Assembly: GCA_000514715.1 (NCBI GenBank) | Contig: AZWL01000035.1 | Location: 1 to 43,946, forward strand | Length of the DNA: 43,946 nt | Direction of reading: 5' to 3' | DNA from: Streptomyces sp. CNH099 | Lineage (GTDB): Bacteria; Actinomycetota; Actinomycetes; Streptomycetales; Streptomycetaceae | Part shown: in pieces, positions 1-8,088 of the stretch | Numbering within the stretch: position 1 is the first letter of the stretch | How the letters are laid out: each line of letters starts with the position of its first letter | Translations under genes and position numbers: made by a program | Notes under the pieces: generated by a model | What the model was told of the DNA's origin: nothing | Database searches by the model: none | The model's input: the letters and a program-made list of their open reading frames with translations, nothing else

Positions 1-312
1 GCCCCCGGCCCCCCGGTTGCGCGGGGCTGCGCGCGTTCCGCGGGGGCTGCGCCCCCGGATCCCTGGCCGCGGGCTGCGCCGCGCGTGGCCGCAGGCGGCA
101 GCGCGCTCTCGCCCGGGGCCCCGGCTGCCCGGCCACCCGGCCACCCGGGCGCCCGGCCGCTTGGCTCCCCGGCCACCCGGCTGTCCGTGCGGCGTCCCCC
201 CGACCGCACCCCGCCCGGAAACGTCCCCGCCGCCCCGCAGCCCCCGCGCCCGCCCCCCGGGTCCCCCCGTGCGTAGCCGCAGGCGGCACCGTGCAATGCG
301 ACACTGGCCACG
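1..312. other. Low-complexity GC-rich upstream region, no gene supported
   Basis: This stretch precedes alr and is dominated by Pro/Arg/Gly codons in every frame, with short direct repeats of GGCCACCC and GCCCGGCC near 130-185. The open frames here have no recognisable domain and look like by-products of GC content. No convincing promoter or ribosome binding site for alr is visible; the bases before its ATG (CACTGGCCACG) lack an AGGAGG-like element, so alr may be translated from a leaderless or coupled transcript. Confidence 0.5.
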
Positions 313-1581
313 ATGACCGACTCGCCCCTCCGCGCCCGCGCGGAGATCGACCTCACCGCGTACGGCGCCAACATCCGCGCCCTGCGCGGCATCGCCCCGC
401 GCGCGCAGTTCATGGCCGTCGTCAAGGCCGACGCCTACGGCCACGGCATGCTGCCCTGCGCCCGTGCCGCGCGCGCCGCGGGCGCCGAGTGGCTTGGCAC
501 CGCCACGCCGCACGAGGCGCTGCGGCTGCGGGCCGCCGGGGACCGGGGGCGGATCCTGTGCTGGCTGTGGACGCCCGGCGGGCCGTGGCGGGAGGCCGTC
601 GAGGCGGACCTCGACATCGCCGTCAGCGGCCTGTGGGCGCTGCGCGAGCTGCTGCCCGCCGCGCGCGCCGCCGGGCGTCCCGCGCGCGTGCAGCTCAAGG
701 CCGACACCGGCCTCGGCCGCAACGGCTGCCTCGCCGCCGACTGGCCCGACCTGGTCGCCGCCGCCCGCGCCGCCGAGGCCGACGGCGTCATCGACGTCAC
801 CGGCGTCTGGTCGCACTTCGCCTGCGCCGACGAGCCCGGCCACCCCTCCGTCCGCCGCCAGCTCGACGCCTTCCACGACGCCCTCGCCGTCGCCGAGCGC
901 GCCGGCCTGCGCCCCGAGGTGCGGCACCTGGCGAACTCCCCGGCCACGCTCACCCTCCCCGACGCCCACTTCGACCTCGTCCGGCCCGGGATCTCGTCGT
1001 ACGGGCTGTCGCCGAGCCCCCAGGTCGGGACGGCGGCGGACTTCGGGCTGCGGCCCGTGATGACGCTCACGGCGTCGGTGGCGCAGGTCAAGGAGGCGCC
1101 GGCCGGTCTGGGCATCTCGTACGGGCACCGCTACGTCACCCCGGGCCGCACGACGCTCGCGCTCGTCCCCCTCGGCTACGCGGACGGGGTCCCGCGGCAC
1201 GCGTCGGGGACGGGGCCGGTGCTGGTCGCCGGGAAGTGGCGCACGGTCGCCGGGCGGGTGGCGATGGACCAGTTCGTCGTGGACCTGGGCGGGGACGCGG
1301 CGGCGGTGGGCGACGAGGCGGTGCTGTTCGGCGCCGGGGAGCACGGGGAGCCGACGGCGGAGGACTGGGCGCAGGCGGCGGGCACGATCGGCTACGAGAT
1401 CGTCACCCGGATCGGACCCCGCGTTCCGCGCGTGTACGTGGGCGACACGGGGGATGCCACCTCCATGCACACGGACACGGACACGGACACGGACGCGAGC
1501 ACGGTCGTGTACGGGGCGGACCGCGCCGCGCCGTACGACGCCGGCCCGCACCACCACCGCCCCGGGGCCCCCCATGGCTGA
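313..1581 (+). CDS. alr: Alanine racemase
   Basis: PLP-dependent racemase interconverting L- and D-alanine for peptidoglycan synthesis in the cytoplasm. The N-terminal barrel carries the PLP-lysine motif AVVKADAYGHG at about residues 36-46. The RHLANSPAT and VRPGISSYGLSP blocks follow, then the C-terminal beta domain with YGHRYVTP and VAMDQFVVDLG, the latter matching the usual substrate-binding MDQ segment. The conserved domain ends near PRVYVG. After it come about 45 extra residues beginning with a Thr-Asp run encoded by four perfect ACGGAC hexamers (1471-1494) and ending in a His/Pro-rich tail, which is unusual for the family. The stop overlaps the next gene's start in ATGGCTGA, so the two are probably translationally coupled. 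Confidence 0.95.
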   Translation: MTDSPLRARAEIDLTAYGANIRALRGIAPRAQFMAVVKADAYGHGMLPCARAARAAGAEWLGTATPHEALRLRAAGDRGRILCWLWTPGGPWREAVEADLDIAVSGLWALRELLPAARAAGRPARVQLKADTGLGRNGCLAADWPDLVAAARAAEADGVIDVTGVWSHFACADEPGHPSVRRQLDAFHDALAVAERAGLRPEVRHLANSPATLTLPDAHFDLVRPGISSYGLSPSPQVGTAADFGLRPVMTLTASVAQVKEAPAGLGISYGHRYVTPGRTTLALVPLGYADGVPRHASGTGPVLVAGKWRTVAGRVAMDQFVVDLGGDAAAVGDEAVLFGAGEHGEPTAEDWAQAAGTIGYEIVTRIGPRVPRVYVGDTGDATSMHTDTDTDTDASTVVYGADRAAPYDAGPHHHRPGAPHG

Positions 1582-2857
1582 CCCCGTCTCGACCACCGCC
1601 TCCGGCCCCGGCGGCTGGGCCCGGGCCGGCCGGCGGGCCGGCATCGCCGGCGCCGCCATCGGCGTGCTCGCCGCCGGGGCCGCCGCGGGCGTGGCGGTGG
1701 AGCGGCTGGCGATGGGCCGCGGCGTACGCCGCCGGGCCCGGCAGGCACTCGACGCGGCCGGCCCGTACGGGACCCTCCGCGGCACCCCCGGCACGGCCGT
1801 CGCGGAGGACGGCACCGAGCTGTACTACGAGGTCGAGGAGGCCGACGACTTCCCGGCTCCCGCTCCCGACGCCGCGGCCGGCGACGGCACCGCGACCGAC
1901 GCCCCGGCCGCCCCCCGCCGCCGGCGCCGCCGCTTCCCCGGCCGCCGCGACCCCGCCCCCCTCACCGTCGTCTTCAGCCACGGCTACTGCCTCGCCCAGG
2001 ACGTCTGGCACTTCCAGCGCGCCGCCCTCCGCGGCCGCGTCCGCACCGTCTACTGGGACCAGCGCAGCCACGGCCGCTCCGCCCGCGGCGCCGCCCAGCT
2101 CGCCGGCGACGAGCCGATCACCATCGAGCAGCTCGGCCGCGACCTCAAGGCCGTCGTCGACGCCGCCGCCCCCGAGGGCCCCCTGCTGCTCGTCGGGCAC
2201 TCGATGGGCGGCATGACGGTCATGGCCTTCGCCGACCAGTTCCCCGACCTCGTACGCGACCGGGTGGCCGGCGCCGCGTTCCTCGGCACCTCCGCGGGCG
2301 ACCTCGGCCGGCTGACGTTCGGGCTGCCGGCGGCCGGCGCCTGGGCCGTGCGGCACTTCGTGCCCGGTTTCCTCAGGGCGCTGGGGAGCCGGGCGGAGCT
2401 GGCCGAGCGCGGCCGGCAGGCGACCGCCGACCTCTTCGCCGGGATCATCAAGCACTACTCGTTCGGCGCCGAGAGCGTCGACCCGGCCGTCGCGCGCTTC
2501 GCCGAACGGCTGCTGGAGAGCACGCCGATAGACGTGGTCGCCGAGTTCTACCCGGCGTTCGCCGGGCACGAGAAGACCGAGTCGCTGACGCTCTTCCGCG
2601 ACCGCCCCGGGCTCGTCCTCGTCGGCGACCGCGACATGGTGACGCCCCCGGCGCACAGCGCGACGATCGCCCAGCGGCTGCCCGAGGCCCCGTACGAGGT
2701 CGTCGCGGACGCCGGGCACCTCGCCATGCTGGAGCGCCCCGACCGGGTGAACGACGCGCTGTCCGCGCTGCTCGCGCGCGTGGGCGCGCCGGGCGCGGCG
2801 CAGGCGGGGGCGCGGTCCGTACGGCGCACGCACGGCACGTCCCGCCGGACCCTCTAA
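1574..2857 (+). CDS. Alpha/beta hydrolase with N-terminal membrane segment
   Basis: A 427-residue serine hydrolase. The start is ATG 1574, overlapping the alr stop by 8 bases; an upstream frame would add 40 residues copied from alr in another phase. A hydrophobic segment (GIAGAAIGVLAAGAAAGVAV) near residues 17-36 probably anchors it in the membrane. A Pro/Ala/Arg-rich linker ending in a run of arginines precedes the catalytic domain. That domain shows an oxyanion SHGY motif, the nucleophile elbow GHSMGG, the acid region GDRDMVTP and the catalytic-His region DAGHLAMLE. The substrate is not evident. It sits between alr and tsaE in one transcription direction. Family assignment is firm; the reaction is unknown. 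Confidence 0.88.
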   Translation: MADPVSTTASGPGGWARAGRRAGIAGAAIGVLAAGAAAGVAVERLAMGRGVRRRARQALDAAGPYGTLRGTPGTAVAEDGTELYYEVEEADDFPAPAPDAAAGDGTATDAPAAPRRRRRRFPGRRDPAPLTVVFSHGYCLAQDVWHFQRAALRGRVRTVYWDQRSHGRSARGAAQLAGDEPITIEQLGRDLKAVVDAAAPEGPLLLVGHSMGGMTVMAFADQFPDLVRDRVAGAAFLGTSAGDLGRLTFGLPAAGAWAVRHFVPGFLRALGSRAELAERGRQATADLFAGIIKHYSFGAESVDPAVARFAERLLESTPIDVVAEFYPAFAGHEKTESLTLFRDRPGLVLVGDRDMVTPPAHSATIAQRLPEAPYEVVADAGHLAMLERPDRVNDALSALLARVGAPGAAQAGARSVRRTHGTSRRTL

Positions 2858-2860
2858 CAT
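2855..2860 (+). promoter_or_regulatory. Candidate -10 element for leaderless tsaE
   Basis: TAACAT lies 8 bases before the tsaE ATG, and there is no Shine-Dalgarno sequence in the gap (CCAGTGCC). Its first three bases are the stop codon of the preceding hydrolase. This spacing fits leaderless transcription. No clear -35 is visible. Confidence 0.4.
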
Positions 2861-2868
2861 CCAGTGCC

Positions 2869-3417
2869 ATGAGCGCCGCCGCGACCACCACCACCGCCGT
2901 CCAGCTGACCGTCGAGACGCCGGAGCAGATGCAGGACCTGGGCCACCGGCTGGCCGCCGTGCTGCGCGCGGGCGACCTCGTGCTGCTCACCGGGGCGCTG
3001 GGCGCGGGCAAGACGACGCTCGCGCGCGGGCTGGGCGCCGGGCTCGGGGTGCGGGGGGCGGTGACGTCGCCGACGTTCGTCATCGCGCGCGTACACCCGT
3101 CGGTCTCGGGCGGGCCGCCGCTGGTCCACGTCGACGCCTACCGGCTGGGCGGCGGTCTTGAGGAGATGGAGGACCTCGACCTGGACGTGTCGCTGCCGGA
3201 GTCGGTCGTGGTGGTGGAGTGGGGCGAGGGCAAGGTCGAGGAGCTGGCCGAGGACCGGCTGCACGTCGTCATCGAGCGCAGGACCGGCGCGGCCGGTGCG
3301 GCCGAAGGGCCCGACGCAGCCGAAGCGGCCGACGAGCCCGACGTACGGCACGTCACCCTCACCGGCGTCGGCGAGCGCTGGGCGCACGGCGCGCTGGCCG
3401 CGCTCGCCCGCGCCTGA
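2869..3417 (+). CDS. tsaE: tRNA t6A biosynthesis ATPase TsaE
   Basis: ATPase partner of TsaB and TsaD in threonylcarbamoyladenosine modification at position 37 of ANN-decoding tRNAs. The Walker A motif GALGAGKTT is at residues 42-50. The family blocks TSPTF, LVHVDAYRL and VVVEWGEG follow in the expected order. At 182 residues it is slightly longer than bacterial homologues because of an Ala/Glu-rich stretch before the C-terminal strand. The start ATG has no ribosome binding site and follows a TANNNT element by 8 bases. tsaB and tsaD lie 2-4 kb downstream on the same strand. Confidence 0.95.
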   Translation: MSAAATTTTAVQLTVETPEQMQDLGHRLAAVLRAGDLVLLTGALGAGKTTLARGLGAGLGVRGAVTSPTFVIARVHPSVSGGPPLVHVDAYRLGGGLEEMEDLDLDVSLPESVVVVEWGEGKVEELAEDRLHVVIERRTGAAGAAEGPDAAEAADEPDVRHVTLTGVGERWAHGALAALARA

Positions 3418-3504
3418 ACAGCAGTGCTGTACGTTCCGACAAAGGTGCCGACGCGCTGTCGGCAAATCGTTGCCCCGGGTCGGCGGGCGTGGTCCCATGG
3501 GCGT

Positions 3505-3714
3505 ATGGCACCTCAGGAACACGAGCAGCGCCCCGCCGTGGGCGTGGCCGATCTGCTCGCGGCCGGCGCGGCCGCCGCGGCGGTCTCGACGCCGCCGGCC
3601 GCGGACGAGCGCGCCGGCGAGCATGCCGGCGAGCGCGCCCCCGGGCCCGCCGCGGCCGACCGGGTCCGGGCCGCCGGCGACCAGGCTCCCGCGCCGGAGC
3701 AGCACGCCGCATAG
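3505..3714 (+). CDS. Small Ala-rich hypothetical protein
   Basis: A possible 69-residue protein starting MAPQEHEQRPAVGVADLL. I chose ATG 3505 because the sequence after it is regular (VADLLAAGAAAAAVSTPP), while the longer frame from 3424 reads through what looks like the tsaE intergenic region. It has no cysteines or charged helices, and its middle is a short apolar Ala stretch too weak to call a transmembrane helix. No domain is recognised. In a genome this GC-rich a frame of this length can occur by chance. Confidence 0.45.
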   Translation: MAPQEHEQRPAVGVADLLAAGAAAAAVSTPPAADERAGEHAGERAPGPAAADRVRAAGDQAPAPEQHAA

Positions 3715-3762
3715 CGGCAGCCCTCCACGCCCCGCCCCGCCCCGCCCCGCGCCGCTGCCCTC

Positions 3763-3768
3763 TAGGCT
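3763..3768 (+). promoter_or_regulatory. Candidate -10 element for leaderless oxidoreductase gene
   Basis: TAGGCT sits 7 bases before ATG 3776 with no Shine-Dalgarno sequence in between (GCCCGGC). The same CTAGGCT arrangement precedes the LysR gene at 17033. A C-rich tract upstream shows no -35. Confidence 0.4.
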
Positions 3769-3775
3769 GCCCGGC

Positions 3776-4642
3776 ATGGACATCGGCATCGGACTTCCCT
3801 CCACCATCACCGGCATCCCCGGCAAGCTGATCCCCGAGTGGGCCGTCGCGGCCGAGCGGGCCGGGTTCTCGACCCTGGGCACCATCGACCGCGTCGTCTA
3901 CGGCAACCTCGAAACGATCCCCACCCTCGCCGCCGCGGCCGCCGTCACCGAGCGGATCGGCCTGACGACGACCATCCTCATCGCCCCGTACCGCGGCAAC
4001 GGCGCGCTGCTCGCCAAGCAGCTGGCCTCCGTCGACGTGCTCTCCGGCGGCCGGCTCACCGTCGGCGCCGCGGTCGGCGGGCGGCAGGACGACTACGAGG
4101 TGGCGGACGTGCCGTTCACCGAGCGCGGCCGGATCTTCGACGAGCAGCTCGCCGAGATGCGCGCCGTCTGGAACCAGGAGACCCGCGGCCGCGCCCACCC
4201 CGTGGGCCCGGCGCCGGTGCAGGCCGGCGGGCCGCCGATCCTCTTCGGCGGCGAGGCGCCCGCCACCTTCCGGCGGCTGGCGGAGTACGGCGCCGGCTGG
4301 GTCCTCGGCGGCGGCCGGCCCGAGCAGCTGGCCGCGGGCGCCGAGAAGGCCAAGGCGGCGTGGCGCGAGGCGGGCCGGGAGGGCGAGCCGCGGGTGGTGG
4401 CGCTGGCGTACGTGAGTCTCGGCGACGACGCGGAGGAGCACGCCCGCCGCTACCTCCTCGACTACTACGGGTTCCTCGGCGACTTCGCCGAGCAGATCGC
4501 CGGAAGCGCGCTGACGTCGCCGAAGGCGGTCGCCGCCGCGCGGGCCGCCTTCGCGGACGCGGGCTGCGACGAGCTGGTGCTGTTCCCCTGCAACCCGGAC
4601 CTGGCGCAGGTCGACCTGGTCGCCGAGGCCGCCGGGCTGTAG
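3776..4642 (+). CDS. LLM-class (luciferase-like, probably F420-dependent) oxidoreductase
   Basis: A 288-residue TIM-barrel flavin or F420 oxidoreductase of the bacterial luciferase-like family. It opens with the typical strand MDIGIGLPSTI. It continues with FSTLGTIDRVVYGNLETIP, then TERIGLTTTILIAPYRG, then VDVLSGGRLTVGAAVGGRQDDY, all standard landmarks. Later come PPILFGGEAPATFRR and the C-terminal CDELVLFPCNPD. Start ATG 3776 gives this N terminus; an open frame extends further 5' but the extension has no similarity to the family. The substrate cannot be told. Downstream is a strong bidirectional terminator shared with the convergent gene. Confidence 0.88.
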   Translation: MDIGIGLPSTITGIPGKLIPEWAVAAERAGFSTLGTIDRVVYGNLETIPTLAAAAAVTERIGLTTTILIAPYRGNGALLAKQLASVDVLSGGRLTVGAAVGGRQDDYEVADVPFTERGRIFDEQLAEMRAVWNQETRGRAHPVGPAPVQAGGPPILFGGEAPATFRRLAEYGAGWVLGGGRPEQLAAGAEKAKAAWREAGREGEPRVVALAYVSLGDDAEEHARRYLLDYYGFLGDFAEQIAGSALTSPKAVAAARAAFADAGCDELVLFPCNPDLAQVDLVAEAAGL

Positions 4643-4698
4643 GGACCTACGGCACAGGGACGCACACGGACACGGCGACGCGCAGCGGACGGACGTGG

Positions 4699-4724
4699 GC
4701 GGGGGCCCGGCGGCGGGCCCCCGC
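4699..4724. terminator. Bidirectional hairpin terminator
   Basis: Perfect inverted repeat GCGGGGGCCCG / CGGGCCCCCGC with a 4-base loop, between two convergent genes. Its right arm touches the stop codon of the minus-strand gene. Confidence 0.75.
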
Positions 4725-5263
4725 TACTTCACGACGCGGACCTCGACGCCCACCGTCGCGAAGCGCCACAGCGCCTTGCCGTCCGTCCGCGACGAGCGCA
4801 CACCGCCCGTCTTCTCCTTCGCGTCCGGGTCCGGCCGCGAGCCGTCGAGCGCGGCGCTGAACCCGATGACGGTGCCCTCGGACTCCGTGAATATCACCAC
4901 GTGCTCCACCGGCACCCCGTCCGAGCCGGTGACCTGCTTCGCCCGCGAGGTCACGGCGTACGTGCCGGGCGGCGGGTCGACGCTGCTCGGCGTCACCTTG
5001 TACGTCCGCAGCACCGAGTTGTCCTCGCCGACGAGCCACACCCGCCGGTTCTCCAGCGCGTACACCACCCGCAGCCCGGAGCCCGAGCGCGCGGGCAGCG
5101 CAAGCTCCTTCTCCTTCGCCTTGGACGGCTCCGGGCTGGCGACGCCCGGGCGCTCGCGGGCCAGGGAGTCGGGGGCGTTGGCGTTGGCCTGGTAGGCGAG
5201 GAAGGCGACCACGCCCAGGGCGGCGGCGGTCAGCCCGGCCACGAATTTCCCGCTGCCTGCCAC
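4724..5263 (-). CDS. Degenerate L,D-transpeptidase-like membrane-anchored protein
   Basis: A 179-residue protein with an N-terminal membrane segment (FVAGLTAAALGVVAFLAYQA). Its extracellular domain follows the YkuD L,D-transpeptidase pattern: RVVYALENRRVWLVGEDNSV, then PPPGTYAV, then VIGFSA, then GGVRSSRTDGKALWRFATVGVEV. In active enzymes the last block reads SHGCIR or SxGCxR and supplies the catalytic cysteine. Here it reads TGGVRSS at about residues 142-148, and the upstream catalytic His (usually IGFH) is Ser. I infer a non-catalytic, wall-binding or scaffold role. GTG 5263 is preferred because GGAAGGGG lies about 9 bases upstream. It is divergent from tsaB. Confidence 0.75.
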   Translation of the reverse strand: MAGSGKFVAGLTAAALGVVAFLAYQANANAPDSLARERPGVASPEPSKAKEKELALPARSGSGLRVVYALENRRVWLVGEDNSVLRTYKVTPSSVDPPPGTYAVTSRAKQVTGSDGVPVEHVVIFTESEGTVIGFSAALDGSRPDPDAKEKTGGVRSSRTDGKALWRFATVGVEVRVVK

Positions 5264-5440
5264 GCGGTACGCCCCTTCCGGTTCCGGTACGGCGGCCGTA
5301 CGGCCGCTCTGCCGCGGTCTGCCCTGTCCGCCCCCGCCTGCTCCGCCCGACGGTAGCACCCGTGCCCGCGCTCCCCGGGGCGGTCGCGGCCTCACGTCAC
5401 CGGCCCGGCGGACGCGCTCCGGGCACCCCGTCCGCGCGAC

Positions 5441-5446
5441 TACCCT
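5441..5446 (+). promoter_or_regulatory. Candidate -10 element for leaderless tsaB
   Basis: TACCCT lies 6 bases before the GTG start of tsaB, the spacing expected for leaderless transcription. GAAGGC in the gap is too close to the start to work well as a ribosome binding site. Confidence 0.4.
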
Positions 5447-5452
5447 GAAGGC

Positions 5453-6139
5453 GTGCTGCTCGCCATGGATACCGCCACCCCCGCCGTCGCCGTCGCGCTC
5501 CACGACGGCGACCCCGCGTCGCCCGCGCTCGCCGAGTCCCACGAGGTCGACGCGCGGCGCCACGGCGAGCTGCTGCTGCCCGCCGTCGAGCGCGTGCTCG
5601 CCGGGGCCGGGCGGAAACTCGGGGAGCTGACCGGCGTCGTCGTCGGCGTCGGGCCCGGTCCGTACACCGGGCTGCGGGTGGGGCTGGTGACCGCCGAGGT
5701 CTTCGGCATGACGCTCGGCATCCCCGTGTACGGGGTCTGCACGCTGGACGGCATCGCCTACGCCGCCGGGCGCGGCGGCCTCGGCGGCGACGGCGACATC
5801 GACGGCCCGTTCGTCGTGGCCACCGACGCCCGCCGCAAGGAGGTGTACTGGGCGCGCTACGAGGACGCCCGCACCCCCGTCACCGAGCCGGCCGTCGACC
5901 GGCCCGCCGCCCTCGCCGCGCAGGTCGCCGGGCTGCCCGCCGCCGGGGCGGGCGCGGAGCTGTACCCCGACGCCTTCCCCGACGCCCGCCCGCCGGCGCA
6001 CCAGCGCGCCGCCGCCCTCGCCGCGCTGGCCGCCGAGCGGCTTGCGACGGGCGCGGAGCTGCTGCCGCCCCGCCCGCTGTACCTGCGCCGGCCGGACGCG
6101 CAGGTCCCGGCCGCGTACAAGGCGGTCACCCCGCGATGA
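5453..6139 (+). CDS. tsaB: tRNA t6A biosynthesis protein TsaB
   Basis: Inactive paralogue of TsaD that scaffolds the t6A complex with TsaD and TsaE. It begins LLAMDTATPAVAVAL and carries the family signature RHGELLLPAVERVL, then VVVGVGPGPYTGLRVGL, then GIPVYGVCTLDGIAY. VATDARRKEVYWARY is a typical TsaB landmark. At 228 residues it matches the usual length. The start is GTG 5453; ATG 5465 is a second choice but would cut into the first strand of the actin-like fold. It is followed by rimI after a 100-bp gap and then by tsaD, the common bacterial order. Confidence 0.94.
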   Translation: MLLAMDTATPAVAVALHDGDPASPALAESHEVDARRHGELLLPAVERVLAGAGRKLGELTGVVVGVGPGPYTGLRVGLVTAEVFGMTLGIPVYGVCTLDGIAYAAGRGGLGGDGDIDGPFVVATDARRKEVYWARYEDARTPVTEPAVDRPAALAAQVAGLPAAGAGAELYPDAFPDARPPAHQRAAALAALAAERLATGAELLPPRPLYLRRPDAQVPAAYKAVTPR

Positions 6140-6239
6140 CCGCGCGCACGACCCCGTACCGGAACCCGTACCAGGTCGCGTACGGGCGCCCGCACGCCAC
6201 CCCGCACGCCACCACCCCGCACGAGAGCGTCCCCCGCCC

Positions 6240-6710
6240 ATGACCGCCGTCTCCCTGCGCGAGATGCGGTGGTGGGACATCGACCCCGTGCTCGCCCTCG
6301 AACGGGACACCTTCCCCGAAGACGCCTGGTCCCCGGCCATGTTCTGGTCCGAGCTGGCCCACGCCCGCGGCCCCGGCGCCACCCGCGCCTACGTCGTCGC
6401 CGAGGACGCCGACGGGCGCCTCGTCGGCTACGGCGGCCTCGCCGCCCTCGACGGCACCGGCGACGTCCAGACCATCGCCGCCGCCCGCGACCACTGGGGC
6501 ACCGGCCTGGGCCCCCGCCTGCTCCAGGCGCTGCTCGCCGCCGCCCGCCGCTTCGGCTGCCGCGAGGTGCTGCTGGAGGTGCGCGTCGACAACGGCCGCG
6601 CCCAGCGCCTCTACGAGCGCCACGGCTTCGCCGTGATCGGGGTCCGGCGCGGCTACTACCAGCCCGGAAACGTCGACGCGCTCGTCATGCGCCGTACCGA
6701 GAAAGAGTGA
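6240..6710 (+). CDS. rimI: Ribosomal protein S18 alanine N-acetyltransferase RimI
   Basis: GNAT-family N-acetyltransferase of 156 residues that acetylates the N-terminal alanine of ribosomal protein S18. Motif A reads RDHWGTGLGPRLL, the acetyl-CoA pyrophosphate loop. The later blocks LEVRVDNGRAQRLYERHGFAVIGVRRGYY are characteristic of RimI. ATG 6240 gives the standard N terminus (VSLREMRWWDIDPVLALERDTF); the frame is open further upstream but those residues come from the tsaB region. It lies between tsaB and tsaD, separated from tsaD by 8 bases, so co-transcription is very likely. Confidence 0.93.
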   Translation: MTAVSLREMRWWDIDPVLALERDTFPEDAWSPAMFWSELAHARGPGATRAYVVAEDADGRLVGYGGLAALDGTGDVQTIAAARDHWGTGLGPRLLQALLAAARRFGCREVLLEVRVDNGRAQRLYERHGFAVIGVRRGYYQPGNVDALVMRRTEKE

Positions 6711-6718
6711 AAGCCCCC

Positions 6719-7807
6719 ATGGCTGACGAACCCCTGGTGCTCGGCATCGAGACGTCCTGCGACGAGACCGGCGTCGGGATCGTCCGCGGGCACACGCTGC
6801 TCGCCGACGCCGTCGCGTCCAGCGTCGACGCGCACGCCCGCTTCGGCGGCGTGGTGCCCGAGGTGGCGAGCCGGGCGCACCTGGAGGCGATGGTGCCGAC
6901 CATCGAGCGGGCGCTGCGCGACGCCGGGGTCGCGGCCCGCGACCTCGACGCGGTCGCGGTGACGGCGGGCCCGGGGCTCTCGGGGGCGCTGCTGGTCGGG
7001 GTGGCGGCGGCCAAGGCATACGCGTACGCCCTCGGCAAGCCGCTCTACGGCGTCAACCACCTCGCCTCGCACATCGCCGTCGACCAGCTCGAACACGGCG
7101 CGCTGCCGGAGCCGACGATGGCCCTGCTGGTCTCCGGCGGCCACTCCTCGCTGCTGGTCTCCGCCGACATCACCGCCGACGTGCGCCCGCTCGGCGGGAC
7201 CATCGACGACGCGGCGGGCGAGGCGTTCGACAAGGTCGCCCGGGTGCTCGGGCTCGGCTTCCCCGGCGGCCCGTTCATCGACAAGGCCGCCCGCGCCGGC
7301 GACCCGGCCGCGATCCGCTTCCCGCGCGGCCTGACGGGGCCGCGCGACCCGCTGTACGACTTCTCCTTCTCCGGGCTGAAGACGTCCGTCGCCCGCTGGG
7401 TGGAGGCCAGGCGCGCGGCGGGGGAGGAGGTGCCGGTGGCGGACGTGGCGGCGTCGTTCCAGGAGTCCGTCGCGGACGTGCTGACGCGGAAGGCGGTACG
7501 GGCCTGCCGGGACAACGGCGTCGGGCACCTGATGATCGGCGGCGGCGTGGCCGCGAACTCGCGGCTGCGGGCGATGGCGGAGCGGCGCTGCGAGGACGCG
7601 GGGATCGTGCTGCGGGTGCCGCGGATGAAGCTGTGCACGGACAACGGCGCGATGGTCGCGGCGCTGGGCGCGGAGATGGTGGCGCGGGGACGGGCGGCGT
7701 CGGACTGGGAGCTGTCGGCGGACTCGTCGCTGCCGGTGACGGAGCCGCACGTGCCGGGGGACCACGGGCACGTGCACGAGGTGGCGAAGGACAACCTGTA
7801 CTCATGA
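6719..7807 (+). CDS. tsaD: tRNA N6-adenosine threonylcarbamoyltransferase TsaD
   Basis: Catalytic subunit that transfers the threonylcarbamoyl group to A37 of tRNA. It opens LVLGIETSCDETGVGIV. Metal-binding histidines H114 and H118 are in NHLASHIAVD. SGGHSSLL, DDAAGEAFDKVAR, DFSFSGLKTSV, GGGVAANSRLR and the LCTDNGAM metal motif follow in order. At 362 residues the length is normal, with a short His-containing C-terminal tail. The start follows rimI by 8 bases, and the stop overlaps the next start in ATGA. Confidence 0.96.
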   Translation: MADEPLVLGIETSCDETGVGIVRGHTLLADAVASSVDAHARFGGVVPEVASRAHLEAMVPTIERALRDAGVAARDLDAVAVTAGPGLSGALLVGVAAAKAYAYALGKPLYGVNHLASHIAVDQLEHGALPEPTMALLVSGGHSSLLVSADITADVRPLGGTIDDAAGEAFDKVARVLGLGFPGGPFIDKAARAGDPAAIRFPRGLTGPRDPLYDFSFSGLKTSVARWVEARRAAGEEVPVADVAASFQESVADVLTRKAVRACRDNGVGHLMIGGGVAANSRLRAMAERRCEDAGIVLRVPRMKLCTDNGAMVAALGAEMVARGRAASDWELSADSSLPVTEPHVPGDHGHVHEVAKDNLYS

Positions 7808-8088
7808 CCGTCGCGCTGATGTGGGAGGCCAAGGCGGCGCCCGGCCGGGCGGACGAGCTGCTGGCCTGGGCGCGCGGCCGGCGCCTCGCCGCCGAGCCGC
7901 TGCGCCGCGAGACGTTCACCGCGCCGGGCGAGCGGGTGCTCGTCATCACGTGGTGGGACGCGCCCTACGACGCGGAGCTGCCCGAGCTGCCGGCCCCCGC
8001 GGACGGCGGGCTGCTGGCGCGGCCGGCGCACCGCTGGCGGTTCACGTCGCTGGGTCCGGACCGGCCGGACGGGCCAGCAGCACCGTAG
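7804..8088 (+). CDS. Small conserved-looking hypothetical protein
   Basis: A 94-residue protein whose ATG overlaps the tsaD stop by 4 bases, implying translational coupling. It begins MTVALMWEAKAAPGRADELLAWARGR and contains VLVITWWD, a pattern reminiscent of the ferredoxin-like fold of the antibiotic biosynthesis monooxygenase superfamily (inference from strand pattern only). No catalytic residue can be named. Its last 47 bases overlap the 3' end of the convergent methyltransferase gene. Confidence 0.7.
   Translation: MTVALMWEAKAAPGRADELLAWARGRRLAAEPLRRETFTAPGERVLVITWWDAPYDAELPELPAPADGGLLARPAHRWRFTSLGPDRPDGPAAP

Noticed and set aside
17..316. Open frames upstream of alr
   Set aside because: They are Pro/Arg/Ala-rich, without domain or ribosome binding site, and typical of GC-rich noncoding DNA.
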